From: Dendrolimus kikuchii
Lineage: Eukaryota; Arthropoda; Insecta; Lepidoptera; Lasiocampidae
Direction: 5' to 3'
Assembly: GCA_019925095.2 (NCBI GenBank)
Contig: CM034406.1
Coordinates: 20,617,888 to 20,681,887, forward strand
Length of the DNA: 64,000 nucleotides
Part shown: positions 28,216 through 40,309 of the stretch, piece after piece
How positions within the stretch are numbered: position 1 is the stretch's first letter
Layout of the letters: every line of letters starts with the position of its first letter
Notes under the pieces: model-generated
Database searches by the model: none
What the model was told of the DNA's origin: nothing
Seen by the model: only the letters and a program-made list of their open reading frames with translations
Translations under genes and position numbers: made by a program

Positions 28216-29819
28216 ATTGAGCTATGATTGAACAACTACAAAATAATTTTAAAATGTGATGAAATATTCAAAATATTAAATATTGCTACTCAACAACTTC
28301 ACTCTGTCATAAGCCCATTCGTTGCCTCCACTAGCGCCTCGCTCTGCTCGGGTCTTAAATTATTATTCACTGCTAAACATTGTTCAGTTTGAACCCCGTA
28401 TAAGATGGCCCTCCTTACCCCTACCCTCAACATTCCATAGTTACGGGTGGGCAATGAATGAGAAAATCTTGTAGATTGCAGGTGTCGGTGGGTGTTCTTA
28501 CTTTCATAGGAGACATGACCCGTACTGCTAAAACATTGCTAGAAGTTGCATCTAAACATACTATTTAAATGTTAACCAATGCAACAAAATTTGCTGAAAC
28601 ATGGGGGATCATCCCTCATTACTCCAAGAAGGTAATAAAATGATTCCGCGCTTAGTGCCATCTACCGTCCACGAATTGTTTCTTCGTAACAGTAACATAG
28701 CTACGTAATAGTAAGATTGCCTATGTATAAGGCAACAATAATAGATGGCGCATATTCCCGTCTGTTATATTTTCAAAAGTTACAAAATAAAAGTAGTTTT
28801 ACTTTTAAAACTAAGCATCTGTAGAAAAAGGAAGGAACGAGGAGCCTCCTAACAAACAGCGCCGCAGCCGGGGGCGGGATCTTCTACATGAAATTTACAT
28901 GAATGGTAATACAAGTAAAAATGTATAATTTTTTTATATTTTTCTGTTAATATTTTTAAATGTAAACTGTTGAATGATTAAACCACGCTTGCTGATAGAT
29001 GTCTTATTTCCTAATGGGCAAAGACCCATAAAGCGGTCCCTGATCAATTTAAATAGCTAAGCAGCAAAAATGACAATTAATATATTTATTTTAAAATGGA
29101 ATGTTATAAATTATTAAAAATAAGGAAGCTTTCTATGTTGAAAGTCATGATCTACCACTGCTTCCAAAACAATAATGTCTACAGATCCATATGGATGTTG
29201 TGGCGCAAGACTAGTCCACTGGCCCGGTACTAGCTCCGCTACTCTTTCTTTCTGTTTTATTTTATGAACACGCAAAAATGTACGACATTTTTGTAATATC
29301 CATTTTAAATAGCAATTTTTAAGTATAATATATATTTTATTTGATCATATCCCCAAAACAAACATTAGGTCTTTACCTTAGGTTATAGAAAAAACGTGAT
29401 GTTGATCGCCTAGTGAATGACGTATCTCGCACACTGAAACACCTGACTTGACTAGATGGCGCCACGGGCATCTTAATCGCTCGCTGTTTGACGTTTCATG
29501 TTGGTAACGAACATGGATGATAATTACACTATATATAACGGATAAACAAAGAAACGCTTAGGATGTTTTTTAATCGTTGTATTATTTGGCCTAAAAGTAT
29601 ATTATACGCAAAAAAAAACCCAAAAAACGAGAGAAAGCTATTTGAAGTGGCAACTAGTGAGGTTTTCGGTAATTCCTTAGTAAGTTGGTTTGTTTGTTCC
29701 GTGCCTAGATACCTAGTGCTGCAATATTCAAGCCCACTTTGAACTGAGGCTTGAAATGATATTCGGTGAATTGACATGTTATCAGTATATAGAGTTTCGT
29801 AATAATTTTGAAAAAAGAA
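28216..29819. other. Intergenic DNA, nothing recognised
   Basis: AT-rich, without credible coding sequence or repeat families that I can name. Confidence 0.45.
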
Positions 29820-30060
29820 AGTCGTGGTAGCGTAATGGCTAGCGCACGCGTCCCAGACTCAGAGGGCGCGGGTTCGATCCTGGCCGGAACGCATGCACCT
29901 CTTAGTCAGTTTTCTGATCGTATGTGCATATTGTTACAATTACCATGTGCTAACAACGGTGAAGGAAAACATCGTGATGCAACCTGCACATCGAGATAAC
30001 CCATGTGTCAAAGCTGCCAAGCCGCCTTGGACAAGCGTGGCGGGTATACTGTCTGTTTCC
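29820..30060 (+). mobile_element. tRNA-derived SINE with intact A and B boxes
   Basis: TAGCGTAATGG (29828-29838) fits the RNA polymerase III A box and GGTTCGATCC (29871-29880) the B box, 43 bp apart as in tRNA genes. A conserved body follows (TGCATATTGTTACAATTACC, ACAACGGTGAAGGAAAACAT, GCCGCCTTGGACAAGCGTGG), shared with the minus copy at 27955-28215. It is probably 5'-complete; the 3' tail is diverged. Confidence 0.8.
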
Positions 30061-30275
30061 TCGAGCCGCTTTAGTCGTGTATGCAACGCAGCTCTCAGCT
30101 GATATTGATTTCCACTTTATTACGATATGAGCTGTAACTTTTGAACAATCAAGTGGGAAATGATTATATTTATAATGTATTTTTGGTTTTTTTATTCTTT
30201 TCGTTTACAAGGACAGCTTAATTTTACAAGTATTGAGTTGAAGAAAGAAGAGGTCTGAACCCGACCGTCGCAGGA

Positions 30276-30430
30276 GTGAGGCGTGGTGGCCACTCTCGTG
30301 GTGGGCGGCGCAGTGGCCGAGTGCCCCGGCCGCCCGACCCTGGCCTCGGCCATCGCCGTCGTGGGTTCTGCTCCAGGGGTAGTGGGGCGGCTCATCGCGC
30401 CACTTTATTGCTCACCCTCGCGGAGTGCTC
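30276..30430. other. GC-rich patch, possibly a decayed tRNA-like repeat
   Basis: Contains GGCGCAGTGGCCGAGTG and GGGTTCTGCTCC, reminiscent of A- and B-box segments, in a GC-rich context. Too diverged to assign. Confidence 0.25.
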
Positions 30431-30714
30431 TCCTTTCATTGATTATGTGCTAAGTACTTACTGCTCTCCCCACTCTTCTGTTGTTTTTATTATTCCCAGA
30501 AAAAAATGAAAATGACTCTCGAAGTAGATAATATATTGACCCCTGAGCTCCTCTCGATATTGACCCACGAGAGGTGCTTATCATCGAGAACTAATAAAAA
30601 CTGAGTGATAAGGAAATAGAAACTTTCAATACGAGCCTGGCAGAAGCAGGCAAATTGAATCTAAATGATTCACACTAAATTAAAGATGTCTGATAGTTAA
30701 ATATGTTTTTATAT

Positions 30715-31122
30715 ATATGTTATAGTCAAACATCAAAGCTCTGGCGCTCTGAGGTTTGACCGATCAAACCTCAGGTCTCACAAGTCTTAGCCAAAGTCCA
30801 AATAAATGACGTTTTTCTGCTTTTGACTAACGAATTCTTGTCTAACCTGGGAAAGGCTAATTTATACAGTCATTAAATATGTAACAAGTGCAGAAAGAAG
30901 TAAAAAGAAAAAAACGCTTGACCGAGTCTACCTTAGTCTTCTAAGATGGACTAGGCAAAGCCCGAGACAGATTATTTTACGTTCGACGTTTGACTAAAAA
31001 TACTTTAGTCAAAGGCCGAAATTGGAATTTATTTCGGGTTCTTTCGAAAGGCCTTGCTCAAACCTAGGATAAGCCAGTTATTCCGGGAATAGACTGCATA
31101 TCGACCTTTGACTATAACATAT
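30715..31122. mobile_element. MITE-like element with 16-bp terminal inverted repeats
   Basis: ATATGTTATAGTCAAA (30715-30730) and its exact complement TTTGACTATAACATAT (31107-31122) bound about 408 bp without coding capacity. Inside, the TTTGACTA/TAGTCAAA core recurs (about 30826, 30991 and 31008), and GAGGTTTGA/TCAAACCTC (30751-30772) forms a further hairpin. Recurrent sub-terminal motifs fit a cut-and-paste non-autonomous element. No flanking target duplication was established. Confidence 0.5.
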
Positions 31123-31358
31123 CGATGCAACAGGATGCGATGTAGCGATATTATCAACTAAGACACATCAATAGGAATGCGGACCACAATCAATTCTTAA
31201 AATTTTACCCATATAAATACTTTTATCGAAATAGTTGTATTTGCCTTTAAAACTGTAAATAATGCGCTCTTTGACTCGTCTTAGATGTGAGGTCACAAAT
31301 AGGTACACTCGTACAAATTTTACAAGGTGGCGATGTTCTGTAAATTTATAAAAACACT

Positions 31359-31515
31359 AGCGGCCCGGCGCGGTTTCACCCGCGCTCTGTCCCGCTCCCG
31401 TGGTACATAGCGTCATGTTATATAGCCTAGACACTCCCTGTTAACATGGCTTTCCTACAGTAAAAGAATTTTTAAAATCGGTTTAGTAGATCCAGAGATT
31501 ACCCCCTACAACGTC
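31359..31515. repeat. Dispersed lepidopteran repeat tail, second copy
   Basis: Contains CACTAGCGGCCCGGCGCGG, then TATAGCCTAGACACTCC and AATCGGTTTAGTAGATCCAG. The organisation matches 757-957 but is more diverged. Confidence 0.5.
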
Positions 31516-31716
31516 ACACGACATTTGGCTGTATGTATCGACTCGTTGCAATATCGCATTGAAAATATCGTATTGTGTGGACTTCTAAACGGAGATATTT
31601 AATTTATGAAATGTCACTTTAGCTAACAAGAACAGAACGTATGATGGGCCTTTTATTGTAATTTTCAATACTGGTTACATTCTACTGCCGGTACTTTCAT
31701 TACCAAATTCAAGTTG

Positions 31717-32039
31717 TTTTTTTTATTATTTTTTATTGCAGGAGTTCAGCAGACATACAGACGGCCAACTGGATGGAAAGCGGTTACCATCGTCTATGGA
31801 CATTTGCAACACTAAAGGTGCTACAAATGCGCTGCTGCTCTCTTAAGTGAGTCTGGAACCTGGTCACTAATGCCGGAACACAACTCAAAGTTGTTATGGC
31901 GGCATGCTCTAGACCAGGGGTGGTAGCCATCCAGTCGGGCAAATGCCCTACCACCTGGCTGTGGGTTGTTTAGTCGCCCCTTACGACAAGCCGCCCCAAT
32001 GCAGGAAATTGTATTCTTTCTCCGTTCCTGCACGGTTCA
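31717..32039 (-). mobile_element. Short retroelement copy P4 (longer 5' part)
   Basis: P-family copy with poly(T) head at the left. It extends past CCTACCACCTGGCTGTGGG to a segment matching the 5' part of P2 (GTATTCTTTCTCCGTTCCTG in this orientation). Confidence 0.7.
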
Positions 32040-33590
32040 AAACGTGTTGGTGTTTATCAAACGTATTAAAGACAACGTTATAAACTGAAAATCTGTTTGA
32101 TGAGAAATTGTAAAGGGATATTTACTCGATACGATATTTATATACTCGTTACACACGTATACGATATATTGTAAATTGTGATACATGATACATTGATGAA
32201 GAGATGCCGGATGCGGAGTCCATCGGCCGAGGACGACGAGGCACGCTGTGCTCGGAATACGAAACGGCCGACCCACCAGGAATGCGCCGCTGCTGATCTC
32301 ATCTTACGTGTACAATACGGTCTCGAACACAATACAATTGTTTTGAATGTATGTCTGTTTGGGTACGATTAATGAGTGGGACGTTGGAGCGCGGCGACCT
32401 TCGGACCTGTTATTCAGACGTGCAAAATCATCCTTCCCTATGCCTTTCTTCAGTCTACAGTAGGTGGCGAGATCTTCGCTTCAAAACTCGTAAATAGTGT
32501 CAATTTTAATACACGAAAAAATACAAAGTGAGCTCATTATGTACCTAATGTAATTATCTAACAACACATTTACACTGAACTATATTTACTCTGTTATTTG
32601 CACTATCAGCTGTTTGTTATTGTAATTTACTAGTAATTAACGAACAGGCATTCTGATAAACACACTATAGCCCTAACACTCTTCTTACATTTAATAATAA
32701 CACGACTTATACTACTTCGACAGTTATTACTTTAAAACTGAAACGTAAATTGTTTTGAGAAATAAATGTGATTCGTCATTATTACGAGTTTGAGTTGCTA
32801 ATTAAGTTGTTATTGACCAATTCTGAAATTAGATACTACAACTACTACAAACTATACACTTCTGGACTTGTCTACCCTTACGATCTGTGTTCAATTATAA
32901 CTACAAAGCAATGAAATATATTTGTACTAGAAGAAATTGTGTCTGCCAGACGGCATTGGTGGCGTTCGGGGTCGGGACTCCGGCCCTTCAAGCCGCACGG
33001 GGTCGGGAGCGAAGGGCTGGCCTGGCAGGCTGAAGCTCCGTTTTGGGTTTTTTGAGACCCACATGTCATTTGTAATCTTTTTGCCAAGTTGTATAATGTA
33101 ACATAAATAAGAATAACTGTGGACCCAGGAACGATGGTCATTATCTTAAATAAAGAAAACTCCAAACTAAATTATTTTCTTCTCTATTTTGTCACTTCAA
33201 AACCTAAATTCTCCAAAAAGATTTTTATTTTATTTAGTGACGTTTTCGCTACGTTCGTAAAGAGCGTGGTCGCCATGTGGAACGAAACACAGAACATTTT
33301 GGGCGTTGTGAGATATTGAATAAACGCGCCCAACATATAGGGATATTAGGACAGTAGTGAGCGTAAGTGGTTTTATACGGTACACCACTTTAAATCACTA
33401 GCATAAAGTTCAAAATTCAATTGAAAATTAATACTAACGGTTAAAGAGGAATGTGTTTTATTTCGAATTACATAAGGTTGAATTTTATGTATTTATCTCT
33501 TTTTTGTTTAATCAGTTTTAGATCACAACGATTCTAAAGAAGACTAACAAATATAGAATAAGCTTTTTTTTTAAAAAAAGGGTTTTAAAT
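32040..33590. other. Intergenic DNA, nothing firmly recognised
   Basis: A GC-richer patch at 32930-33060 looks like a decayed repeat. Otherwise AT-rich without a credible gene. Confidence 0.4.
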
Positions 33591-33895
33591 ACAAGCTTTT
33601 GAGATCCTCGATATCATGTTGCCGCAGAGTGCTAGCCAAGATATAAGAAGCGAGCCCAAACACGACGGGTCTATCTTGTTTAGTACAGGAGTGCCTATGG
33701 CCACCTTCCGACTCCATCATCAGATCAGCTCCATGGTACCATATTATTGCACTGTCACGCGATATACATATGCGTGCAAAATTTCAGCTCAATCGGAAAC
33801 CGGGAAGTTGGTCAAATTTAACTTGCAAGATTCCACCCGAACTCTCATACATACATACATAGGTACATCCCTTGCAAGTTAAATAAAAAATTGTA
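33591..33895 (+). repeat. Decayed retroelement 3' end with (CATA)n
   Basis: The TGCAAAATTTCAGCTCAATC block is followed by GGAAACCGGGAAGTTGGTCA, (CATA)n at 33848-33860 and CTTGCAAGTTAAATAAA. This is a common lepidopteran 3' end, probably of an RTE-like element; family not proven. Confidence 0.5.
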
Positions 33896-34689
33896 AACAG
33901 GAGCTACTTTTCCGGATTTGACCCGCTTCATAGCCGCGGAGAAAACTCTACTTGTAAATAAAACTATATGTACGGTTCAACATACAGCGTTCTGCTGACG
34001 CTGCGGCCTGCTTTGATGCTCACAAATACTTTGTGATCGAGTCGCTTTCGAGTCGCTACGACGCTATTAGTCGTAACTACCACTGAACCCAGGGGTCAGC
34101 ATCCAAGCTCAACTAGTACGAGAATAAATCCCTGAACGCAACAAGGTGTACTTTTTTCACTTTACTATAAGAAAGCATCAGAACTCCACCAACTACATCG
34201 TCAGCCAGCATCCGCAGCATCGTCGCAGCAGCATCGTACAAGATATATTACCGACTTCACACTCAAAACCCAAAAACTAAATGTTTAATCGACTTCTTTC
34301 TACAACATCTTGAAGTCGGTACCAAGTAAATATATAAAAAATAACCACAAAACAAAATACAGTCATTTTTTTTTACTTTTTAGTTGCGTAAATATTCCAA
34401 TAGCTTTAGAGGTAATATATATTAAGCATCTCACTCTTCAGTGTATATGCTCTTTGACGAGGGTTGCTCTCGATTTCGTTGCGATCCAGAAATCAGATCC
34501 TGACTTGGTGACAAGGGGACCAATTCGCGAATGAAAATTTTTGAAAATCGGCCCACAATTGACGGAGTAAATCGAGTAACGAACAGCGTCCTCCTTGTCT
34601 GAAGTCGGTTAAAAATACTTTGGTTGAATATGCAAAATCGGAACTGATAATAATGTGATCTGATTTACGACGTGGAGCGGCGCTTATCT

Positions 34690-35290
34690 CGCCCCTGTTG
34701 CGCCTACGCGCATGACATTTGACTCTTGGCTTGACACCCGTTTCCATTCTGCGAAGCGATTCGCGAGTAGGTATCAGGTGTATAGTGAACGGTGAACGGG
34801 GGACCCGGAAGAGCAGAGGTAGGCGCGGTGCCGGCCAAGGCCACGAGTCGGCGGGTGGCAGGCCGCAGGCCGCTGGCCAGCTCAGTGCTCGTCGGAGCGA
34901 GGCCCCGAGCGAAGCCCCGCCGCACGTGACTCCGTTTCGGGACACCCTAGTACGTAATCCGCGCCAGGGGGGCGCAGCCACTTTGCGAAATTTTCCACGT
35001 GTCGCGAGAGCGAGGGCGCGACGCGAGGCCAGGGTGTGGGTGCGGGCAGCGGGCAGTGGGCAGTGGGCAGTGGGGAGTGGGGAGAGTGCACGGGGCCGAG
35101 GGCGAGCGCTAATCGTCTGTTTACCGATGCGATCTGTTTGTTGTTTTCTTATTAGTTCATAATCTAATGAGCTAATTACGCGATGCGTCCGCGATGGCCG
35201 CGCCTTGGCGCGCGTGACGGCCACCCAGCGCGGCTATTGCAGTATATTGGCCGTCACGTGACCGCGCCCGAGCCACGCCGCCAACCAAAT
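34690..35290. promoter_or_regulatory. CpG-rich island with three CACGTG E-boxes
   Basis: A 600-bp GC- and CpG-rich block in AT-rich surroundings. Perfect CACGTG palindromes occur at 34923-34928, 34996-35001 and 35255-35260. The third sits in one arm of an inverted repeat (GTGACGGCCA 35214-35223, TGGCCGTCAC 35248-35257). A short GGGCAGT-type repeat lies at 35044-35080. CACGTG is bound by bHLH factors such as CLOCK/CYCLE or USF/Myc types. No gene start could be assigned, and the open frames here follow base composition. Confidence 0.4.
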
Positions 35291-36556
35291 ACCTACTCGA
35301 CCAAATATTTTGGCATTTTCTTGATTTCGCCACGGGACCATAAAAAGAATTCACTCAAAAAACGCCCCATATTTTCACAATAATTGCTTCTTAAAAATCT
35401 ATCTCAATTATTTTCATAATTACACATTTTATTGATCTTCTTAATTCGACTTCGAAAACTAATAAGTTGGCTCGTTTTATGAACGTTTAGTGATGTTAGC
35501 GCTGTCTGCTGAATAGCGCTGAACCACACCATCCTCTAAAACAACGATATGGCTGCAAAATAGACATCTAGACAGAGCCAGCAATTTCCCGAAGAAAAAA
35601 ATAGCGCTGTGACGTACTACTATGTACATATAACTTATGACGTCGATTTTACAGGGGTTCTCTTTTTACCAAAATGGCCACGAAAGCCTAACAGAATCGG
35701 TTTTGATATTACCACATGTCAGGTAATTACCGAGGTAAAGCATAAGGGCATAGAAAAAATTCAACGGCACAATATTAAAACCTTGAAAAGTTCCTCAACT
35801 ATCTCACAAATTGACGATATGTCATTTAAAACTTCTTTTGGACCAAATTATTAGGGGAAGCAGGGGGAATGCCGTTCGCTTATGTAAAATCTTTTATGTT
35901 TATTCTAAAACAACTTTATATTAAAAGTTGAACACAATAATCCAATTGTTCATTTGTTCAGTAATAACTACTTTAACACGATACTTATGAAATTTCCCTT
36001 ATTATTTGTTAATTAAGTAAAAAAAAGAAAGCCGTTCTTGGTCGCCATTACCCGGCCATGGATAATACCGGGCATGTAAAAGGATATTGACGCCAGAACC
36101 TGTGTGTGTGTGACTAAAACGAATGAAATTTGTAGTAAAGTATTATATATTAATTATAATCTAAACTTTATACGTATGAAATTGGAATATTTTCGCTTCT
36201 ATTAATTTTAAATAATTAATATTATATAAATTTGGACGCCAATTAGGCAAAAACATAAAATATGAAACCCTTATTTATATAGTCATCATAAATGTACCTT
36301 GTTTTAGCAAATAAATAAATTGAATTGAATTGAATCTATAATAATTAATAATTGCTAAATACAAATCATTATCTAAATTAAAACTGGTTATTGAATGGTT
36401 GGATATTGAATTCACCAGTAATAACTTTCAGCGAACAATTTTGTTAGCGGGACTTTAAACAAATAAACGTAAGTTTCTTTCTCTTGCCTAATCTGTCCCG
36501 CGGGCCTACGCACTGCGTTTGCCAAGTTATATTTATAAATAAAATTAGCCCTTTTT
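35291..36556. other. Intergenic DNA, nothing recognised
   Basis: AT-rich. The 81-residue frame at 35609-35854 has no recognised domain. Confidence 0.4.
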
Positions 36557-36910
36557 AACCGACTTCCAAAAGGAGGAGGTTCTCAACTTGATTGTTTATT
36601 TTTATGTATGTACACCGATTACTCTGAGGTTTATGATCCGATTTACGTGATTCTTTTTTTTTTAGTTTGATGAGGAATAGTTGCTATTTGGTCCCTTAAA
36701 AATTCAACATAGTTTGGCCCAGTAGTTTTCATTTTATGAACATTTTTTATGTTTTTTTTCCGTTTCGTCCGTTTGTACACCGATTACGCTGAGATTTATG
36801 ATCCGATTTACGTGATTCTTCTTTAGTTTAATGCGGAATAGTTGCCATTTGGTCTTCTAAAAATTTAACATAGTTTGGCAAAGTAGTTTTTATTTTATAA
36901 ACATTTTTAT
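36557..36910. repeat. Dispersed repeat with two tandem modules
   Basis: Begins with AACCGACTTCCAAAAGGAGG. TACACCGATTACTCTGAGG (36611) and TACACCGATTACGCTGAGA (36776) each start a module of about 160 bp containing ATTTACGTGATTCTT and ACATAGTTTGGC. Very common lepidopteran repeat type; family not identified. Confidence 0.6.
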
Positions 36911-37037
36911 TTTTTGTGAAAAAAATTTCCGTTCCATTCCGTCTTTAGGACCTATATTTTTTTAACGCGCGCGTCAACTTTCGTAGGCCTACCCATAGCT
37001 AGACACTAAAGAGCAACAAATAAAAAAAACTTTATTT

Positions 37038-37306
37038 AAAAAAATCGACTTCAAAAACTAAAAAGTATAAAATAACTGATTTATAAAGCTATTTTTAATG
37101 ATAATATCTTATTTTTAATATATATTATCTAAAATATCTTAAAGTCGGTGCTTAGCATTTTTTACAAAATATAGTAATTTTTATGTTTTACTTAGCACCG
37201 ACTTCAAGATATTTTAGATAATATATATTAAAAATAAGATATTATAATTAAAATAGCTTTAGAAATAAGTTATTTTATACTTTTTAGTTTAGAAGTCGGT
37301 TTTTTT
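37038..37306. repeat. 269-bp palindrome (long hairpin)
   Basis: Arms of about 115 nt (37038-37154 and 37193-37306) are nearly exact reverse complements, with a loop of about 38 nt. Inner and outer ends both carry the CGACTTC/GAAGTCG motif seen at other repeat ends nearby. The RNA from either strand would be an almost perfect hairpin. Probably a foldback or MITE-like element. Confidence 0.75.
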
Positions 37307-37639
37307 CCTCTTAACCACTTCAAAACAAACTTGTTAAGACGTATTTGACTGATTTTATTCAATATGAAAATATCAAGAAGCGATAAAAGGAGGATCTAGT
37401 CACGCTTTTCAGTTGCTAGTAGATGCTAATCAGTGTTTTTTGTGGTTTGGGTGCAAGGAAAGGGAGCGCGGAACCATTCCCTGTTTAGATGAAATATGTA
37501 TCCAAACAAGCTTAATGGGGCGACGTGAATACTGTCCTAATGGCCGAACAATTACCGTATCGATGTTTGTTTCTATGTTATTGTATCGCAGAAGAAATTA
37601 AAAGCAAAGCCGCGTGCGAGTCGGACTCACTTCTATCTA

Positions 37640-37925
37640 TACTCTATACAGATAAATAAAATTTAAGTGTCTGTTTTGTAATAAATATGACAAAAAATCT
37701 GGGAGGATAATGGGGGCCAGGAGAAACCGAAAATTCAATTTTTAGAATTTTCTATCTGTCTAAATGTTTTAGCTAATCTCTAAAACGGCTGGACCGATCT
37801 TAAAGGGGCTTTCACAGACAGATAGCTGATGTTAAGGAGTAACTTGGGCTACTTTTGAGTTTAGGGTTTAGCAAAAAAAAAAAAACCCCACGTGGACAAA
37901 ATCGCGAGCTCAGCTAATAATTAAT
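37640..37925. repeat. Dispersed lepidopteran repeat tail, third copy
   Basis: Contains AACGGCTGGACCGATCTTA and ends ACGTGGACAAAATCGCGAGC, then CAGCTAAT, typical of the 3' ends of the family at 757-957 in reverse. Confidence 0.5.
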
Positions 37926-38780
37926 ACAATACGAATATAGTTACGCTTACCGTTTGATTAGAAAAATAAACAAGTTATATTTATATATTTCTCGAAATTG
38001 TCCAAAGTCATAAGGAAATACATAGTAAAGAATGTAGAATTAAAAGAAATTGGAACTTTGTTATAAATATTATTGATGTTTATATGTCAGTGGTCAGTTT
38101 ATTTCAACCTTTTGGGGTGTTCGAATATATATTTGGCTTCGCTTGTATATTCCTCCGTTGACTACTAAATCGATTTGTTCGGAATTCCTCCAGCGCCTCT
38201 GCTTAGTGACTATAATCAAATGCGACCTATTGAGGTAAAAAAATATTCCGTTAACGATTGGCTGCATTAGTGTGTGTATTATAGTTATCCCTCAAGGTTT
38301 AACGTCATTAAATTGCATCTAAAATAACGCATAAAACCTTTGGCTACACTGTGTGACAATCACTAATAGGAACCTTATCCCAGATGTAGTAGGGGCATTC
38401 CTCTGTATCTCAATATACCCTCTGTTAGATCACGAAACCCGACGACTTTTACCATAAGTCAACGTGTTCTCGTACATCTGCACATTATTGCAATATTAAA
38501 TCCTTTGTCTAGCAAAAGTTTTCCGAAAGTAAAATGAACCTGAATCATAATGACGAGTATGTGTGTATGTATGTAATCGATCTATTTAAAACAACTTCAT
38601 GTTTTGTTTTTTTTTTTTTTTTCTAAATAGCCCCATCGTCCTCTCGGGAATGACCCTAACTTTGTAACATTTGCATTCGGCGTCGGGTGAAGTCCACGGC
38701 CAAATACGTAGATGATACCGCGATATTATTACCATGTAAAACCATAATGACGAGTGACGAAATATATGGGCAGCATGTTA
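37926..38780. other. Intergenic DNA upstream of apoLp-III
   Basis: No gene. A T-run at about 38608-38623 and AT-rich DNA give way to the CpG-rich apoLp-III promoter from about 38780. Confidence 0.45.
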
Positions 38781-39040
38781 TCCCGAGGGCACCTGCAGCC
38801 GCGACGCACACGCACGTCCCTGCCTCCCGAAGGCGACACGCGACGGTCGAGTGGACCCGGACGCGGATGTTTGCGCGTCGATAGGGCCAAGGGTGCGCGC
38901 GTACATCGCCCTGGGGGTGAGCGGGGCGCGGGGGCGCGGGGGCGGCGGGGAGGGGCTCCTTATCGGCCGCACTCGCACCCGCTCCCGGTATAAAAGCGGG
39001 CCGCGCCGGTGCCTCCTCACTCACTCGTCGCTCTCTTGCA
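38780..39040 (+). promoter_or_regulatory. apoLp-III promoter region
   Basis: TATAAAA at 38989-38995 in a CpG-rich block. TCACTC-type initiator sequence lies at about 39018-39023, 25-30 bp downstream, and would give a 5' UTR of about 65 nt. TTATC (a reversed GATA core) lies at 38960-38964, fitting fat-body expression via GATA factors, which is inference. The CTCTCTTGCAG at 39031-39041 resembles a splice acceptor, so an additional upstream leader exon cannot be excluded. Confidence 0.65.
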
Positions 39041-39084
39041 GAACTACTCACACGGATCTTCATCGGAAACATACCGCTTCAACC

Positions 39085-39887
39085 ATGGCAGCCAAATTCG
39101 TCCTTTTGTTCGCTTGCGTCGCCCTGGTGAGTACCTCGCGGCTTGTTGTCGGTCCCCGTGACGGGCTTCCCGACCCGGTATACGCACTCACATTGCGCTT
39201 CGTTCCACCCGCAGAGCTCCGCAGGCATGGTGCGCCGCGATGCGCCCCAGGAGACCCCTTTGCAGCAGATACAGAAGCACGCGGAAGAATTCCAGAAGAC
39301 CTTCTCGGAGCAGTTCAACGCGCTGGTCAACTCCAAGAACACGCAGGAGGTGAACAAGGCGCTCAAGGAGGGCTCCGACTCCGTGCTCCAGCAGCTCAGC
39401 ACCCTCTCAAATAGCATACAGAAGGCCGTGAGTGCACCCCTTGTTCTTTGTAGTCGTAGTTGTAGTGATCGCCCGTGACTGACGCCCTTCGACGCCTCTT
39501 GCAGCTGACCGACGCCAACGGCAAGGCGAAGGAGGCGCTGGAGCAGGCGAGGAAGAACCTGGAGCAGACCGCCGAGGAGCTGCGCAAGGCCCACCCTGAC
39601 GTCGAGAACCAGGCCAACGCGCTCAAGGATAAGCTGCAGTCCGCCGTCCAGAAGACCGTGCAGGTAATTCGACTCTCTCTTTCTTTCTCTCTCGCTCCAC
39701 ATGCCTCAATGATGTGACACTGTGTTCGTGATGACAGGAGAGCCAAAAACTGGCCAAGGAGGTGGCCGCCAACATGGAGCAGACCAACGAGAAGCTGGCG
39801 CCGAAGCTGAAGGCTGCGTACGAAGACTTCGTGAAGCAGGCCGAGGAGGTGCAGAAGAAGATCCACGAGGCCGCCACCAAGCAATAG
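39085..39887 (+). CDS. apoLp-III: Apolipophorin-III (four coding exons)
   Basis: Coding exons 39085-39126, 39215-39427, 39505-39663 and 39738-39887 join in phase 0 with GT-AG borders (donors GTGAGT, GTGAGT, GTAATT). They give 187 residues, the usual lepidopteran length (about 186-189). The start MAAKFVLLFACVAL is a signal peptide, followed by SSAGMVRRDAP with the typical short pro-segment. The rest is Gln/Glu/Lys-rich amphipathic helix sequence (TPLQQIQKHAEEFQKTF, EGSDSVLQQLS, EELRKAHPDVENQAN, YEDFVKQAEEVQKKIHEA), the five-helix exchangeable apolipoprotein fold. The protein is secreted by fat body into haemolymph, binds lipophorin during lipid transport and takes part in immune recognition. 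Introns are only 74-88 bp. The gene ends about 1.6 kb from the first telomere-like array. Confidence 0.97.
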
Positions 39888-39925
39888 ATCCCCATCCACC
39901 CCTCGTAGTCCTCTCCAACACTTGC

Positions 39926-39931
39926 AATAAA
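39926..39931 (+). terminator. apoLp-III poly(A) signal
   Basis: AATAAA 38 bp after the TAG stop codon. Confidence 0.85.
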
Positions 39932-40094
39932 ACGAACTCGTAAACCGATGGACTCTTTCATTACCCACTCTTCAAGTCCCGTCTGTCTATGTAGGTTCAC
40001 CAGCGTCTCGGCAAACGTTGTCCTGCCCTGAAAAAAAATCTAGCACCCGATTCCAGCGCCAAGTGATTTGTTTAGCGGGAAACGTAATTTTTTA

Positions 40095-40216
40095 TACAGC
40101 TTATACTCAAAAATGTCACATTCGAATGGTGAAACAATTTTCGAAATCGGTCCAATAGTTTTTGAGTGTATTCTTTATAAAATACAAATCTTTCCTCTTT
40201 ATAACATTAGTATAGA
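40095..40216. repeat. Dispersed repeat tail, fourth copy
   Basis: AAATCGGTCCAATAGTTTTTGAG, interrupted, then ATAACATTAGTATAGATG; a decayed 3' end of the 757-957 family. Confidence 0.5.
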
Positions 40217-40267
40217 TGTACAAAATTTTACTTGACATTTCATAAAATTTAGATCTATTTAAAAAAT

Positions 40268-40269
<2 letters not shown>

Positions 40270-40309
<40 letters not shown>

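Noticed and set aside
34493..35224. 243-codon minus frame and 147-codon plus frame in the CpG island
   Set aside because: Low-complexity Arg/Ala/Pro/Ser composition following GC content; no domain, no splice logic.
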